Source: Methylocystis rosea
GTDB taxonomy: Bacteria; Pseudomonadota; Alphaproteobacteria; Rhizobiales; Beijerinckiaceae
DNA: 64,000 nt
Assembly (NCBI RefSeq): GCF_003855495.1
Contig: NZ_CP034086.1
Location: 310,001 to 374,000 of the forward strand
Direction of reading: 5' to 3'
Position numbers and translations under genes: made by a program
Notes under the pieces: generated by a model
Databases searched by the model: none
What the model was told of the DNA's origin: nothing
Seen by the model: the letters and a program-made list of their open reading frames with translations, nothing else
Part shown: piece after piece, positions 51,690 to 59,654 of the stretch
Position numbering within the stretch: position 1 is the first letter of the stretch
Layout of the letters: each line of letters starts with the position of its first letter

Positions 51690-54290
51690 ATGGAAACGGT
51701 CGCGGCCGATCGCGCCATTCTCGACGCTTTTGATGAAGCTCTTTGCATCGTCGAACCGTCGGGCGCCCTGCGATCGATGAACCGAGCCGCCGAACGTCTC
51801 ACGGGCTATCGCGAAGGGGAGCTTCGCGGCCAGCCTTTCTTTCCGCGGGTTCTCGCGCCAGACGCCGATGATTTCGAGCCTTCGTCGCCCTCGCTGCACG
51901 GCCGCCAGGGGCTGTCTCTGCGCATTCGGCGCAAGGATGGACCAACGCTTGACGTTCGCTGCGAGATCGACCCGCTTTCCGGCAATGGCGATGGCGGATC
52001 GTTGCTCAAACTTCGTTCGCTCGACGGGCCGAATGAGCCCGATGCGCTCGACGAGACGACGAAAAAGCTCGAAACCATCTTCGGCGGCATGGTCGATGGT
52101 CTGGTCGTGATCAATGAGGCCGGCGACATCTTGCTCTTCAGCAGAGGCGCGGAGAAGCTGTTCGGCTACCGCGCCGAGGAAGCGCTTGGAAGGAACGTCA
52201 AGCTGTTGATGCCTTCGCCCTATCGCGAGGCGCATGACCGTTATCTTGCCGCCTACAGGCGAACCGGCGTCAAGAAGATCATTGGCGTTGGCCAAGAGGT
52301 CGTTGGGCGACGCAAGGACGGCACCACCTTCCCGATGTATCTGTCGATCGGCGAAATCTGGCTCGAAGGAACGCGCTACTTCGTTGGCGTCACCCATGAT
52401 CTGACGCGGCTGAAACGCGCCGAAGACAGGCTGCTGACGCTCTCCGCCGCCGTCGAGCAAAGTCCGATCGCGGTGATGATCACCAATAAGGATGGCGAAA
52501 TTGAATATGTGAACAGCCGCTTCGCCAGCCTGACCGGCTATCCGCCGCATGAGCTCATCGGCCGGAATCCGCGGATGCTTCAATCGAAGCGGACCGAAGG
52601 CGATCAATATCGGCGGCTCTGGGAGAGCATTCGCGCCGGCGTCGAATGGCGCGGACAAATCCAGGACAGAAGAAAGGACGGCGAGCTCTATTGGGCTTCC
52701 GAAATCGTCACGCCCCTGCGCGACGCGAATGGCGGAATCACCCATTATCTCGCCATGCAGCAGGATATCACCGAACAGAAGCGCGACAAGGAGGCGCTGT
52801 TCGAGAGCGAACAGCGTTTCCGGCAGATCGCCGACATGGCCGGCGATTGGCTGTGGGAGCAGGACCAGGACGGCCGCTACACTTATAGCAGCAGCGCCGT
52901 CGAGGACGTGCTCGGCATGACCCCCGACGAGATTCTCGGCAAGTCCTATCTCGATCTCTTCGCCAAGGAGAGCGCAGAAGACGCCGTTCTCAAGTCTTCG
53001 CCAAGCCCGATCGCGCTGCGCCGGGCCTTCCATCGCGTCGTCAACCACTACCGGCACAAGAACGACGGCGACGTCTTCACCGAGTCGACCGGCGCGCCGA
53101 TCTTCGACGAAGGCGGCCGACTGGTGAAATGGCGCGGCGTCGATCACGACATCACCTCGCGCAAAAAATTCGAAGACGCGCTGCGCGTGCGCAATCGCGC
53201 CATCGAATCCGTCCCGATCGGCATTGCGGTCTGGGACGCGCAGGCGCCCCGCGTTCCGAACATCTACGTCAATCCGGCGCTGAGCCGGATCACCGGCTTC
53301 ACCCGCGAAGAGCTGCTCGGGCACAGCCTGCATCTGTTGCGCGGGCCGGAGACGGACCCGGCGGCGCTTGAGGAAATCCGCAACGCCATCGTGCATCGCA
53401 CGAGCTGCCAGGTGGTGGTGAAATTCTACCGCAAGGACGGCGTCTCCTTCTGGGACGAACTCTCCATCTCGCCGGTCGCCAATGAGGCGGGGCGCATCAC
53501 CCATTTTGTTAGCGTTCACGCGGATATTTCAGACCGGCGGCGCGTCGAAGAGAATCGCCACGAACTCGAAATCGCCAAGCAGATCCAGCTGTCGCTGCTG
53601 CCGAACGCGCCGCTGCGCACCCCACATATGGAGATCGCCGGAATTTGCGTGCCGGCGACGCATGTCGGCGGCGACTATTTCGACTATTTCGAAAATTCCG
53701 GCGTGATCGACATCGTCATCGCCGACGTTTCCGGCCATAGCGTCGGCGCCGCGCTGATCATGACCGAAGTGCGCAGCACGCTGCGCGCCGAAACGCGAAA
53801 GGCGACGAACGCGTTAAGCGGGCCGGCGGAGCTGTTGCACGACCTTAATGAGCTCCTCCACGAGGACCTGACCGCCGCGGACCTCTTCATCACCATGTTC
53901 TATTGCCGCTTCCTGCCGCGCACGCGCACGCTGCAATACGCCAACGCCGGCCAAAATCCGCCGTTGCTGCTGCGCGCGGAGGGCGCCGTGTGCGTGCAGC
54001 TCGACGCCGACGGCCTGGTGCTCGGCGTCCTGCGCGCGGTCGAATTCAAGGAGGGGGGCCTCGAACTCGCCGCGGGCGACAAGCTGCTGTTCTACACCGA
54101 TGGAATCACCGAGGCGCAAAACCGCCAGGGCGATTTCTTTGGACTAGAACGCCTGTCCGCCGCGTTCATGCAGCATCGCAGCCTCTCGCCGCGAGACCTC
54201 ATCAAGGCGGTGCTCGCCGACGTGCGCGCCTTCCGCGGCGAGGCGCCGGCGTCGGACGACGTCGCCATGGTGGTGGCGCAAGTGTGCTGA
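51690..54290 (+). CDS. Multi-PAS RsbU/SpoIIE-type PP2C phosphatase
   Basis: This 866-residue signalling protein has five PAS domains in series (about 5-120, 130-240, 250-370, 375-500, 505-625) and a SpoIIE-type PP2C phosphatase domain (about 645-865). Phosphatase motifs are VGGDYFDYF near 654-662, IADVSGHSVGAAL near 673 and SDDVAMVV at the end. It should dephosphorylate the STAS protein encoded at 47476. The fifth PAS domain resembles a LOV domain but has HSLHLLRG where the photoactive cysteine motif (NCRFLQG) would be, so it probably does not form a flavin adduct. The gene lies 3 bases after the glutamate dehydrogenase. Confidence 0.93.
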   Translation: METVAADRAILDAFDEALCIVEPSGALRSMNRAAERLTGYREGELRGQPFFPRVLAPDADDFEPSSPSLHGRQGLSLRIRRKDGPTLDVRCEIDPLSGNGDGGSLLKLRSLDGPNEPDALDETTKKLETIFGGMVDGLVVINEAGDILLFSRGAEKLFGYRAEEALGRNVKLLMPSPYREAHDRYLAAYRRTGVKKIIGVGQEVVGRRKDGTTFPMYLSIGEIWLEGTRYFVGVTHDLTRLKRAEDRLLTLSAAVEQSPIAVMITNKDGEIEYVNSRFASLTGYPPHELIGRNPRMLQSKRTEGDQYRRLWESIRAGVEWRGQIQDRRKDGELYWASEIVTPLRDANGGITHYLAMQQDITEQKRDKEALFESEQRFRQIADMAGDWLWEQDQDGRYTYSSSAVEDVLGMTPDEILGKSYLDLFAKESAEDAVLKSSPSPIALRRAFHRVVNHYRHKNDGDVFTESTGAPIFDEGGRLVKWRGVDHDITSRKKFEDALRVRNRAIESVPIGIAVWDAQAPRVPNIYVNPALSRITGFTREELLGHSLHLLRGPETDPAALEEIRNAIVHRTSCQVVVKFYRKDGVSFWDELSISPVANEAGRITHFVSVHADISDRRRVEENRHELEIAKQIQLSLLPNAPLRTPHMEIAGICVPATHVGGDYFDYFENSGVIDIVIADVSGHSVGAALIMTEVRSTLRAETRKATNALSGPAELLHDLNELLHEDLTAADLFITMFYCRFLPRTRTLQYANAGQNPPLLLRAEGAVCVQLDADGLVLGVLRAVEFKEGGLELAAGDKLLFYTDGITEAQNRQGDFFGLERLSAAFMQHRSLSPRDLIKAVLADVRAFRGEAPASDDVAMVVAQVC

Positions 54291-54306
54291 CGTCGAAAAG
54301 ATGATC

Positions 54307-54786
54307 TCAAGGATCGACGGTCAGAACTTTCCCGGCCTTGTTCGCGGCGATCCACTTATTCAGTTCAGTGACGTGACTAAGCTCTTCCGCGACAAACTCC
54401 CGGGCGAGGATCTTGATCTCGGGGTCGGACGTCGTGTCGAGAACGTGCTGGTAATATTTGAGGCCCGCGGTCTCGGCGTCGAGCGCGATCTCGAGCGCCT
54501 GTTCGCGTCCAATAAACGGATCGGCGGCCCAGATCGCCGCCGTCTCGGGACTCTCCAATCCGGGCCACACGAACTCGTCCGGCTTCATCTTGGGCAATTC
54601 ACGAAAGCCGCCGCGGGCCTGCGCCTCGGCCAGATGCAGTCTGGAATAATCCGCCAATCGACGAAACAGTTTGCCGACTTCGCGATTGCCGCCTGACTCC
54701 ATGGCGTCGGCCAATTGTCCGTAGCGGGTCGCCGCTTCGAATTCGAGATGGATTGCATAAGCGAGAAATTCCTCGACCGATTCCAT
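54307..54786 (-). CDS. Ferritin-like (rubrerythrin-type) protein
   Basis: This 159-residue ferritin-like four-helix protein has the pattern EFLAYAIHLEFEAATRY near 6-22, then RLHLAEAQ near 49-56 and EELSHVTELNKWI near 133-145. Glu and His residues at these places can bind a diiron centre. It is a close paralog of the C-terminal part of the fusion protein encoded upstream at 54878-55783. Such proteins often protect against oxygen or peroxide or occur near nitrogen-fixation genes. The start codon ATG 54786 follows GAGGGGGAGAC. Confidence 0.85.
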   Translation of the reverse strand: MESVEEFLAYAIHLEFEAATRYGQLADAMESGGNREVGKLFRRLADYSRLHLAEAQARGGFRELPKMKPDEFVWPGLESPETAAIWAADPFIGREQALEIALDAETAGLKYYQHVLDTTSDPEIKILAREFVAEELSHVTELNKWIAANKAGKVLTVDP

Positions 54787-54826
54787 GTCTCCCCCTCGCT
54801 CGCCGAGCTCAGATTTGTCAGCGAGC

Positions 54827-54846
54827 GGCGGCCAAAAAAGGCCGCC
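54827..54846 (-). terminator. Hairpin between the two ferritin-like genes
   Basis: GGCGGCC (54827-54833), AAAAAA loop, GGCCGCC (54840-54846). It forms a perfect seven-pair stem between the fusion gene and the next gene on the minus strand and could attenuate or end the upstream transcript. A U-tract outside the stem is absent. Confidence 0.5.
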
Positions 54847-54877
54847 CCCGCCTCAAGCCGATTGTCTGGCTCCTCGC

Positions 54878-55783
54878 TCAAGCGTTGACGCTTGGCGGGT
54901 TCTTTATGGTCCATTCTTCGCGCGTGATCCAGGCTTCGAGAATTTTGACGTGCTCGGCCTCTTCCTTGACGAATTCCTTCGCCATCGCTTCGATCTCCGG
55001 CGATTTGGTTTTGGCGGCCACGGCCCGATAGAACTCATAGCCTCGGCGTTCGCCCTGCAGGGCGGCCTTCAAGCCGTCGAGTCGCGACAGCGTTGGATCG
55101 GCGGCCCAGATTTCGGTGCGTTCCGGGGTCGCATGATTTGGCCACACGTAATCGGGCGGAATGACCGCCGAAAGGTCGATCGATCCCGCGCGCTTTTTGG
55201 CCTCGGCGAGATGCAGGCGTGAGAAGCCGGCGAGCTGTCGAAACAGTTTGGCGACTTCCGTATTGCCGCAGCCTTCCATCATGCCGGCGAGTTCATCGAA
55301 ATGTATCGCCGCGTCCTCTTCGACCTTGACGGCGTATCCCATGAATTCATCCACCGTCGAAATCTCGATGCCGCCCGTGAAGCGCTTCGCGGCATGGGTG
55401 ATATGGGCGCCTTGCGCCGGCAGCGTTTGATCGCCTTCGAATTTGACGAGGATGTCCTCGTTACGGACGAAACATTGGCACGCCAGGCGATAGCGCGGCG
55501 GCATGTCGTTGACTTCCGCCGCCTCGATCTCGGCTTTGCTGATCTTGCCGAGCTGGCGCAGCATCTCCTTTTCCTTCTCGGTCAGCGCGATGCCGTATTT
55601 CTGATTGCGGCTGAGATGCGTGACCTCGACGAGGCAGGAGCCGCATTCGCCGTCCTGGCAGTCGAAGGGGATGGGAATTTTATGCGCCTTGGCCACCGCC
55701 AGGATCGTGCCGCGGTCTCCAGCGATCGCATAGACAGTAATGTCGCGCGCAAGGACGGGGGATGAGAATGTCACATTAGCCAC
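54878..55783 (-). CDS. 2Fe-2S ferredoxin fused to a ferritin-like domain
   Basis: This 301-residue fusion has a plant-type [2Fe-2S] ferredoxin domain at residues 1-110, with cysteine ligands in DCQDGECGSC and CQC near 102-104. A ferritin-like domain follows at about 140-290, with the Glu/His-containing motifs EEDAAIHFDELAGM and RLHLAEAKK and the final EEAEHVKILEAWI. The ferredoxin could feed electrons directly to the diiron centre. The start codon is GTG with AGGAG eight bases upstream. A perfect palindrome lies just ahead of the ribosome site. Its ferritin part is paralogous to the gene at 54307. Confidence 0.86.
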   Translation of the reverse strand: MANVTFSSPVLARDITVYAIAGDRGTILAVAKAHKIPIPFDCQDGECGSCLVEVTHLSRNQKYGIALTEKEKEMLRQLGKISKAEIEAAEVNDMPPRYRLACQCFVRNEDILVKFEGDQTLPAQGAHITHAAKRFTGGIEISTVDEFMGYAVKVEEDAAIHFDELAGMMEGCGNTEVAKLFRQLAGFSRLHLAEAKKRAGSIDLSAVIPPDYVWPNHATPERTEIWAADPTLSRLDGLKAALQGERRGYEFYRAVAAKTKSPEIEAMAKEFVKEEAEHVKILEAWITREEWTIKNPPSVNA

Positions 55784-56578
55784 TGTTTTTGCTCCTTTTG
55801 TCTGAACTCAGACATGTTTTGGCGTTTAAGGGGCAATCCGGGTCTAAATGTAAGCTCACCGGAGTTATTCTAAGCGGCAGCCCGGCCCGTTATCTTGCCA
55901 GAGACTTTGCAAAGCAGAAATCTCGCCACGCAATACGACGCGCTGGAGGACGCATTGTCGCACGCGTGCGGTATTACTGATGCGATGGCGACGAGGCTGA
56001 GGTGAATCCGATCGTCGCGGCGGGGCGCGATGGCGGTGCTGGACGTGTGCTGATAAGGGCGCATAAAGACCGGGGCGCGCGAAAATTTCCCGCCGCCGTA
56101 AAGGCGCGGGGGGCGAGCGGTCCGGGACGCCCCGGCCGTCGCTGGCCGCAGCGCAAAAAATTGCTTCGACGGCCGGTTTCTCCCGGACACGGATCGCGTC
56201 GTCTCGCCGCCTCCGGGCTGAGGGAGCCGCTCCCCATCGTTCGGGTAACCGACGCCTGCGCCAACCTCGGATATTGTGGTCCGGGCTTTCAAAGCCTGCA
56301 CATGAGTTCCGCTAAGCCTTGCGGCTTATCGAATTGGCTCATGCGTCTCCGCGCAAAGGAGAGAAGCCCAGACCGGCGACGCGCCGCCGGACCAGGGAAC
56401 GAGGGTCGTTCGTCCCGCCGGATCCGTCCTTCGCCGGCGCCGCTCGACCCTGAGCCGCGCCCTCGCTTGACGAAGGCGAGCGGAGGATAGGAATTTATTC
56501 CAGAGATGTCAAGAGCAAGCCGCGGACACGCCAGCGACTCAGCGAAGATTGAGAGGTCTGACCTTGTTAAGGCGATCG
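55784..56578. other. Sparse intergenic stretch
   Basis: About 795 bases between the ferredoxin-ferritin gene and the next gene. Both strands have open frames here, but none shows a recognisable domain or a good ribosome site, and codon positions look random. Apart from the palindrome at 55799 the only structure seen is a small inverted repeat CTCGC/GCGAG near 56463-56483. It may hold decayed sequence. Confidence 0.6.
55799..55814. promoter_or_regulatory. Perfect palindrome ahead of the ferredoxin-ferritin gene
   Basis: TGTCTGA (55799-55805) and TCAGACA (55808-55814) separated by two bases. It fits TGT-N10-ACA, the pattern bound by NifA, but is only about 15 bases from the GTG start, which is too close for a normal enhancer. 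A repressor operator is the simpler reading. Confidence 0.5.
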
Positions 56579-57289
56579 TTACTGAGCTTCGCGACTACCT
56601 TTGCGACGAGCGAGGACGCTCAGCGCCTCCCGAATGGGAGGCTCGTTTGATAGCTTCTCAAGCAGTTTCTCGCGTGTTTTCGGCGCGTTCGCTTGCCAAC
56701 AAGTCCCCATCGCCGTTGCCAAACAATCTTCTGTCTTTTCGAGTCGTATGATGGCCGCATCTAAATCCTTCTCGCGGACGACATAGACGCCTTTATTCCC
56801 TGTTTCGACATCAGGGGTGCGGCGGGACTGCGCTGCTGCCTGAATTTTTAATGCCTTGAGGTGTGATGCTAGCTTGTCCTTTGGTTCGCTAATAACAAGG
56901 TCGTTCGGAAGGTCGTCGGACAATCCCCAAGTCCAATGAGCTAATTTGTCTCTGTACTTCATGGCAGGTTTAACCATGGATGTAAGAAGCGCTGAGACCG
57001 CCTCGAATGTCGCTCCCGGCAGGCTCGCTTCGGCAGCAGACGTGATCATTTTTAGCTGAGCGGTTCTGTTTTCAATTCCAGTGAAAATGGCCATGGCAGC
57101 TTCTTCGTGAGCGTGAAGTAAGATAGCTAAGAAGACGCCTAGGAGCGTTTCTACATCTGTCCACTTGGTTATATATTGAGCGACCTTGGCAGCGATTTTC
57201 GGACGTTCAAGCATGACACGATCGACGCCCCACGTTGTGATCGCGTCGGGCTTAATTTTCGATAGGGGCTGCATGTCAAAATCGTCCAC
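56579..57289 (-). CDS. Hypothetical helical protein, 236 residues
   Basis: I do not recognise this protein. It starts at GTG 57289 or ATG 57274, and neither has a strong ribosome site. The sequence is largely helical (TKWTDVETLLGVFLAILLHAHEEAA, then MKYRDKLAHWTWGLSDDL) and contains KYRDKLAH near 111-118, a pattern seen in bacterial helical proteins of unknown function. The gene has lower GC than its neighbours, which suits recent acquisition. No membrane segment is certain. There is no operon partner. Confidence 0.65.
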   Translation of the reverse strand: MDDFDMQPLSKIKPDAITTWGVDRVMLERPKIAAKVAQYITKWTDVETLLGVFLAILLHAHEEAAMAIFTGIENRTAQLKMITSAAEASLPGATFEAVSALLTSMVKPAMKYRDKLAHWTWGLSDDLPNDLVISEPKDKLASHLKALKIQAAAQSRRTPDVETGNKGVYVVREKDLDAAIIRLEKTEDCLATAMGTCWQANAPKTREKLLEKLSNEPPIREALSVLARRKGSREAQ

Positions 57290-57402
57290 TGGGATTCCAA
57301 AGAAAATCTGACGTATGGGATCAATTTGAGCGGGCCGTAGACGCTGCGGTCAAGTCAGGGCCGAAGCATAGGGTTTCTGCGCAACCGGTGAATAAGAAAG
57401 AA

Positions 57403-57422
57403 CGCCCCGCAAGCAAGGGGCG
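57403..57422. terminator. GC-rich hairpin before the histone-like gene
   Basis: CGCCCC (57403-57408), loop GCAAGCAA, GGGGCG (57417-57422). It lacks a T-run on either side, so it may be a weak terminator or a structured leader of the gene at 57498. Confidence 0.4.
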
Positions 57423-57497
57423 CGTTCATAAGGGCGTTAGCAGTCTCGACGGTTCCTCCGCGACGCTATAGGCTGTCGTCATTGGGGACTATTGAAT

Positions 57498-57716
57498 ATG
57501 GCGAGAGCAACCACCAAACGCAGGCCGGCCAAGAAATCGGCGGCCAGGAAAGGTGCGCGTAAGTCGGCGGCAAAGAAGTCTGTTGCGAAGAAGGCTGCAC
57601 GCAAGGCCGGAGCGAAGAAAGCCCCTGCTAAGAAGAATGCCACTGCGAGGAAGAGCGCGGCGAAAAAGCGCGCCGCAAGGTGTGGCCCGGGCGTTCAGCC
57701 GCCACCGCGACGATGA
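57498..57716 (+). CDS. Histone H1-like Lys/Ala-rich small protein
   Basis: This 72-residue protein is nearly all Lys, Ala and Arg, with AAKK and PAKK repeats (AKKSAARKGARKSAAKKS onward). It resembles the C-terminal tails of eukaryotic H1 and bacterial histone-like proteins (HctB or AlgP type) and would be expected to bind DNA nonspecifically. The start at ATG 57498 follows a TTG four codons... two codons upstream (57492) that may also be used. It lies 9 bases before the two-membrane-segment gene at 57726, suggesting one transcript. Confidence 0.72.
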   Translation: MARATTKRRPAKKSAARKGARKSAAKKSVAKKAARKAGAKKAPAKKNATARKSAAKKRAARCGPGVQPPPRR

Positions 57717-57725
57717 GGGTCTGGC

Positions 57726-58265
57726 ATGATTGACCTCCACCAGCTAGAAGAGGATTTGCGTTTCGATCTATTGCGAAATGCGATCTATCATACCGCGCGC
57801 GGTCAGTTCCTCGACCTATGTACTCGTTCCCTAAATTTTGTCGTTATTGCCCTTGGGACGAGCGCTGCGGCTGAAATTGGCAAGGGGCATATCGAGCCGA
57901 AGTGGTTGGCCGCCGCGGCGACCTTTGCGGCGACGATTCAACTTGTTGGAGATTTGGGTGTTTCCGCAAGGGTCCATTTCTATTTGCAGCGTCGCTGCTA
58001 TGAGTTGTTGAGCGAGCTAGAGGGTCCCGCCCCCAAAGATCAGACGAAAATTGCGGAAGTCAGAGCAAAGTTGACGGTTCTCTACGGAGAGGAGCCGCCT
58101 CCCATGCGCGCGCTTGATGCCGTCGCATATAACGCTGCGTGCGATAGCGTCGGGAAGGGTGAAAGGAGAGTGAAGATTTCTTGGTTTCAAAGCGCAATGC
58201 GGCAATTTTACCCCTTTAATGGGACGAAGTTCATTCCGAAAGTTGGGAATGCGGCTGCTGCTTAA
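57726..58265 (+). CDS. Two-membrane-segment protein, SLATT-like
   Basis: This 179-residue protein has two hydrophobic segments (about 34-49, LNFVVIALGTSAAAE, and 58-74, KWLAAAATFAATIQLVG) followed by a long helix (VSARVHFYLQRRCYELLSELEG) and a cytosolic tail. This layout resembles SLATT effectors (two transmembrane helices plus a helical tail), which in other bacteria act as membrane-pore effectors with nucleotide-signalling or defence genes. No nucleotidyltransferase, SLOG or other sensor gene was found next to it, so that reading is tentative. It is 9 bases downstream of the histone-like gene. Confidence 0.55.
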   Translation: MIDLHQLEEDLRFDLLRNAIYHTARGQFLDLCTRSLNFVVIALGTSAAAEIGKGHIEPKWLAAAATFAATIQLVGDLGVSARVHFYLQRRCYELLSELEGPAPKDQTKIAEVRAKLTVLYGEEPPPMRALDAVAYNAACDSVGKGERRVKISWFQSAMRQFYPFNGTKFIPKVGNAAAA

Positions 58266-58577
58266 GGAGTCGCCTAGCTTTTTTCGCCGAGCAAGCATTT
58301 CGCGCTGCGCCCGATCGCTCTTGAGCGAAGGCCCGATAGAGTAGGCGGCATGAACTTGGCAGCCTGTGGCAGAGGCAAAAATACTTGCTATTTTTTCATG
58401 CGATAAGGCCTATTTCGAGAGTCCCAATCGCGAGGACGTCATCGGGAACGACAGGCCGGTCCCGGCTTCTGGACTCGCAAGCGGGATGATGAAAGCGAGG
58501 CTTCTGCTGTCCTCTTGACGCGGCGCTTGCGCAGCCAATTTCACCCTCATGCGCCCGGCGCAAGCGAGGGTAAGACA
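58266..58577. other. Intergenic stretch without a clear gene
   Basis: About 310 bases between the SLATT-like gene and the small gene at 58578. I see no convincing reading frame, terminator or promoter here. Confidence 0.55.
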
Positions 58578-58886
58578 ATGGCGATTTATCGCGTTCGTGA
58601 AGTTAAATTCATTGAGACCGAAGGCGGCCATGTGAAGCTGAAGCCGCTGCGTGAATATGAGCGGGAATCATCCGATCCGGCGAGCGTCATCGCCGAAGTG
58701 AGCCGCTTCTTCGAGATGGAGCTCTCCAGCCCCAAGGCCCTCGACGTCGTCGATTTCGACGAGGTGATCGTTCTCGACGAAAAGGGCGCGGTCATTGCGC
58801 GCTTCGGCGTCGCCGATTTCTGGGAGCAGGAGTGGAACGCCGTCGCCGCCAAAAGCGACGCCGCGCCGATCGCGCGCTCGGCTTAA
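58578..58886 (+). CDS. Hypothetical acidic protein, 102 residues
   Basis: This small protein starts MAIYRVREVKFIETEGGHV and is rich in acidic residues, with a motif VDFDEVIVLDEKGAVIARFGVADFWE near 56-82. The alternating strands suggest a compact beta-rich fold. No family is recognised. The ATG at 58578 has only a modest ribosome site (GAGGGTAAG). No neighbour suggests a role; the VOC gene that follows is on the opposite strand. Confidence 0.65.
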   Translation: MAIYRVREVKFIETEGGHVKLKPLREYERESSDPASVIAEVSRFFEMELSSPKALDVVDFDEVIVLDEKGAVIARFGVADFWEQEWNAVAAKSDAAPIARSA

Positions 58887-58979
58887 GGCGCCGCTAAGAC
58901 AGTCGCAGGCGCATTGCGAGCCTCCAGGCTCGCATCGTTGCGAAGAAGCCCCGGTGGGCGCGTTTCATTCGCCGCCGGC

Positions 58980-59450
58980 TTAAGGGGCATCGCCGCGAAA
59001 CGCCGCTTCGACCGCGGCGAGGTCGATCTTGCGCATGCCGAGCATCGCCTGAAAGGCGCGGCCCGCCGCGGCGCGGTCGTCGTCCGTGAACATGCGCGGC
59101 AAGGCGTCCGGCACGATCTGCCAGTGGATGCCGTAGCGGTCTTTGAGCCAGCTGCATTCGATCTCGGCGCCGCCGCCCGCGAGCAGCTTGTCCCAAAGCG
59201 CGTCGGTTTCGCGCTGATCCTTGGTCATCACCGAGATCGAAAAGGCTTCATTGTGGCTCGGCGCGCGGCCCATGTTCAGCGCCTGATAGGGCGTGCCGGC
59301 GAGGGTGAAGGAGACGAGCAGCGCCGGCGCGTCCGGCTGGAGGCGGAACACGCCTTCGAAGACTGAATCGGGAATGACCGAGACATAGAAGCGCGCCGCT
59401 TCCTCCGCCTGGTCCTTGAAGGCGATACAGGTTCTGACTTTCGACTGCAT
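58980..59450 (-). CDS. VOC-family protein, PhnB/3-demethylubiquinone MTase-like
   Basis: This 156-residue protein has the vicinal oxygen chelate fold of PhnB-like proteins (Pfam 3-dmu-9_3-mt). Motifs include KVRTCIAFKDQAEEAARFYV at the start, YQALNMGRAPSHNEAFSISV near 55-74 and CSWLKDRYGIHWQIVPDALP near 99-118. The name 3-demethylubiquinone methyltransferase is historical and not a proven activity. It is divergent from the marR gene at 59655, so the shared gap probably holds its operator. Confidence 0.85.
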   Translation of the reverse strand: MQSKVRTCIAFKDQAEEAARFYVSVIPDSVFEGVFRLQPDAPALLVSFTLAGTPYQALNMGRAPSHNEAFSISVMTKDQRETDALWDKLLAGGGAEIECSWLKDRYGIHWQIVPDALPRMFTDDDRAAAGRAFQAMLGMRKIDLAAVEAAFRGDAP

Positions 59451-59476
59451 GGCTGCTCCTTGCTTTGGTTCCCCAT

Positions 59477-59584
59477 TGTCATTCCCGACGCGCTTTGCGC
59501 GCGATCGGGAATCCAGAGCTTCACCCAAAGTGCTCGATGGGACTCTGGATTCCCGATCAGGCCTGCGGCCTGTCGGGAATGACA
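59477..59584. repeat. Long nested palindromic repeat (mosaic element)
   Basis: Outer arms TGTCATTCCCGAC (59477-59489) and GTCGGGAATGACA (59572-59584), and inner arms GATCGGGAATCCAGAG (59503-59518) and CTCTGGATTCCCGATC (59543-59558) are perfect inverted repeats. The element can fold into a long stem or cruciform. It lies in the divergent gap before marR. The sequence style is that of dispersed palindromes common in Hyphomicrobiales. Confidence 0.85.
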
Positions 59585-59631
59585 CCCGAGATTTGTGGCC
59601 TCGAACGAAAAACTGGACAACGCCGATAAAC

Positions 59632-59643
59632 GTTGATATCAAC
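59632..59643 (+). promoter_or_regulatory. Candidate MarR operator
   Basis: GTTGATATCAAC is a perfect 12-base palindrome ending 11 bases before the marR ATG at 59655. It is well placed for autorepression and could also affect the divergent VOC gene. Confidence 0.55.
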
Positions 59644-59654
59644 ATAATGACGCC

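Noticed and set aside
51537..53519. Long open frame on the minus strand opposite the PAS phosphatase
   Set aside because: It runs across the end of one clear gene and most of another and has no recognisable domain.
55799..55814. NifA upstream activator sequence
   Set aside because: It fits TGT-N10-ACA, but it lies next to the start codon and I found no -24/-12 sigma-54 promoter downstream. Kept only as a palindrome.
55870..56490. Overlapping open frames on both strands in the 55.8-56.6 kb gap
   Set aside because: Neither has a domain, ribosome site or codon bias, and they mutually overlap.
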